Part shown: in pieces, positions 12,871 to 13,061 of the stretch
How positions within the stretch are numbered: position 1 is the first letter of the stretch
Layout: every line of letters begins with the position of its first letter
Assembly: GCA_021810725.1 (NCBI GenBank)
Contig: JAJZIE010000051.1
Location: forward strand, 1 to 13,061
Reading direction: 5' to 3'
Length of the DNA stretch: 13,061 nt
Origin: Bacillota bacterium
Lineage (GTDB): Bacteria; Bacillota; Sulfobacillia; JAJZYS01; JAJYTV01
Notes under the pieces: generated by a model
Database searches by the model: none
What the model saw: the letters and a program-made list of their open reading frames with translations, nothing else
What the model was told of the DNA's origin: nothing
Translations under genes and position numbers: made by a program

Positions 12871-13061
12871 ATGGAGATCACGGCAGACGTCGTCAAGGAA
12901 CTGCGCCTCAAGACGGGCGCGGGCATGATGGACTGCAAGCGTGCCTTGCAGGAGGCCGAGGGCTCGATGGACCGCGCGGTCGAGATCCTGCGCGAGAAGG
13001 GCCTCGCCGCCGCGGCGAAGAAGGCGGGCCGCGTGGCGAAGGAGGGTCTGATCGAGACCTA
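12871..13061 (+). CDS. tsf: Elongation factor Ts, 3' partial
   Basis: EF-Ts recycles EF-Tu by driving GDP/GTP exchange. Only the first 63 codons are present. ATG 12871 follows GGGAGG (12858-12863) by 7 nt; an ATG at 12866 is in another frame. The N-terminal UBA-like domain is clear: VKELRLKTGAGMMDCKRALQ, followed by DRAVEILREKGLAAAAKKAGR. The frame is still open at the window edge. Position directly after rpsB is the universal bacterial order. Confidence 0.96.
   Translation, partial: MEITADVVKELRLKTGAGMMDCKRALQEAEGSMDRAVEILREKGLAAAAKKAGRVAKEGLIET

Overview
This window looks like chromosome from a high-GC, Gram-positive-type bacterium, most likely a deep-branching Bacillota (Firmicutes) lineage with sulfur metabolism. 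The gene order trmD-rplS-lepB-rbgA-rnhB, then topA-xerC-hslV-hslU, then rpsB-tsf, is the Bacillus/Clostridium backbone. The rbgA/ylqF ribosome-assembly GTPase, a single-pass signal peptidase and a c-di-AMP riboswitch point the same way. G+C is high by eye, and starts are often TTG or GTG. I cannot name a genus. Sulfobacillus- or Thermaerobacter-like groups are guesses.

Layout. (1) Positions 1-2980, plus strand: a tight translation and RNA-maintenance operon with trmD (5' truncated by the window), rplS, lepB, rbgA/ylqF and rnhB. (2) Positions 2981-4126: a strong hairpin terminator lies between rnhB and a convergent minus-strand gene. That gene encodes a secreted cell-wall hydrolase with a signal peptide, a peptidoglycan-binding domain, LysM and NlpC/P60. 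Upstream of it are a good sigma-A promoter and a leader that reads as a c-di-AMP (ydaO/yuaA-type) riboswitch. (3) Positions 4362-9258, plus strand: topA, xerC, hslV and hslU. The trmFO and codY genes often found in this neighbourhood are absent. (4) Positions 9259-9550: terminator hairpins, then a leader with a perfect 12-bp direct repeat spaced 22 bp. (5) Positions 9551-11831: a four-gene sulfur cassette encoding a TusA-like carrier, an SQR-like FAD oxidoreductase, a DUF1641 protein and a DsrE-family protein. (6) Positions 11832-13061: a terminator, an extended -10 promoter, a structured leader, rpsB, an intercistronic hairpin and the start of tsf.

How the parts relate. Regions 1, 3 and 6 are housekeeping. 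Two insertions stand out. The cell-wall hydrolase is probably tuned by c-di-AMP, the second messenger of wall and osmotic homeostasis. The sulfur cassette sits between hslU and rpsB. There the SQR-like flavoprotein could oxidise sulfide to sulfane sulfur, TusA and DsrE proteins could carry the persulfide, and DUF1641 could be an accessory subunit. The family assignments come from sequence; the working pathway is inference.
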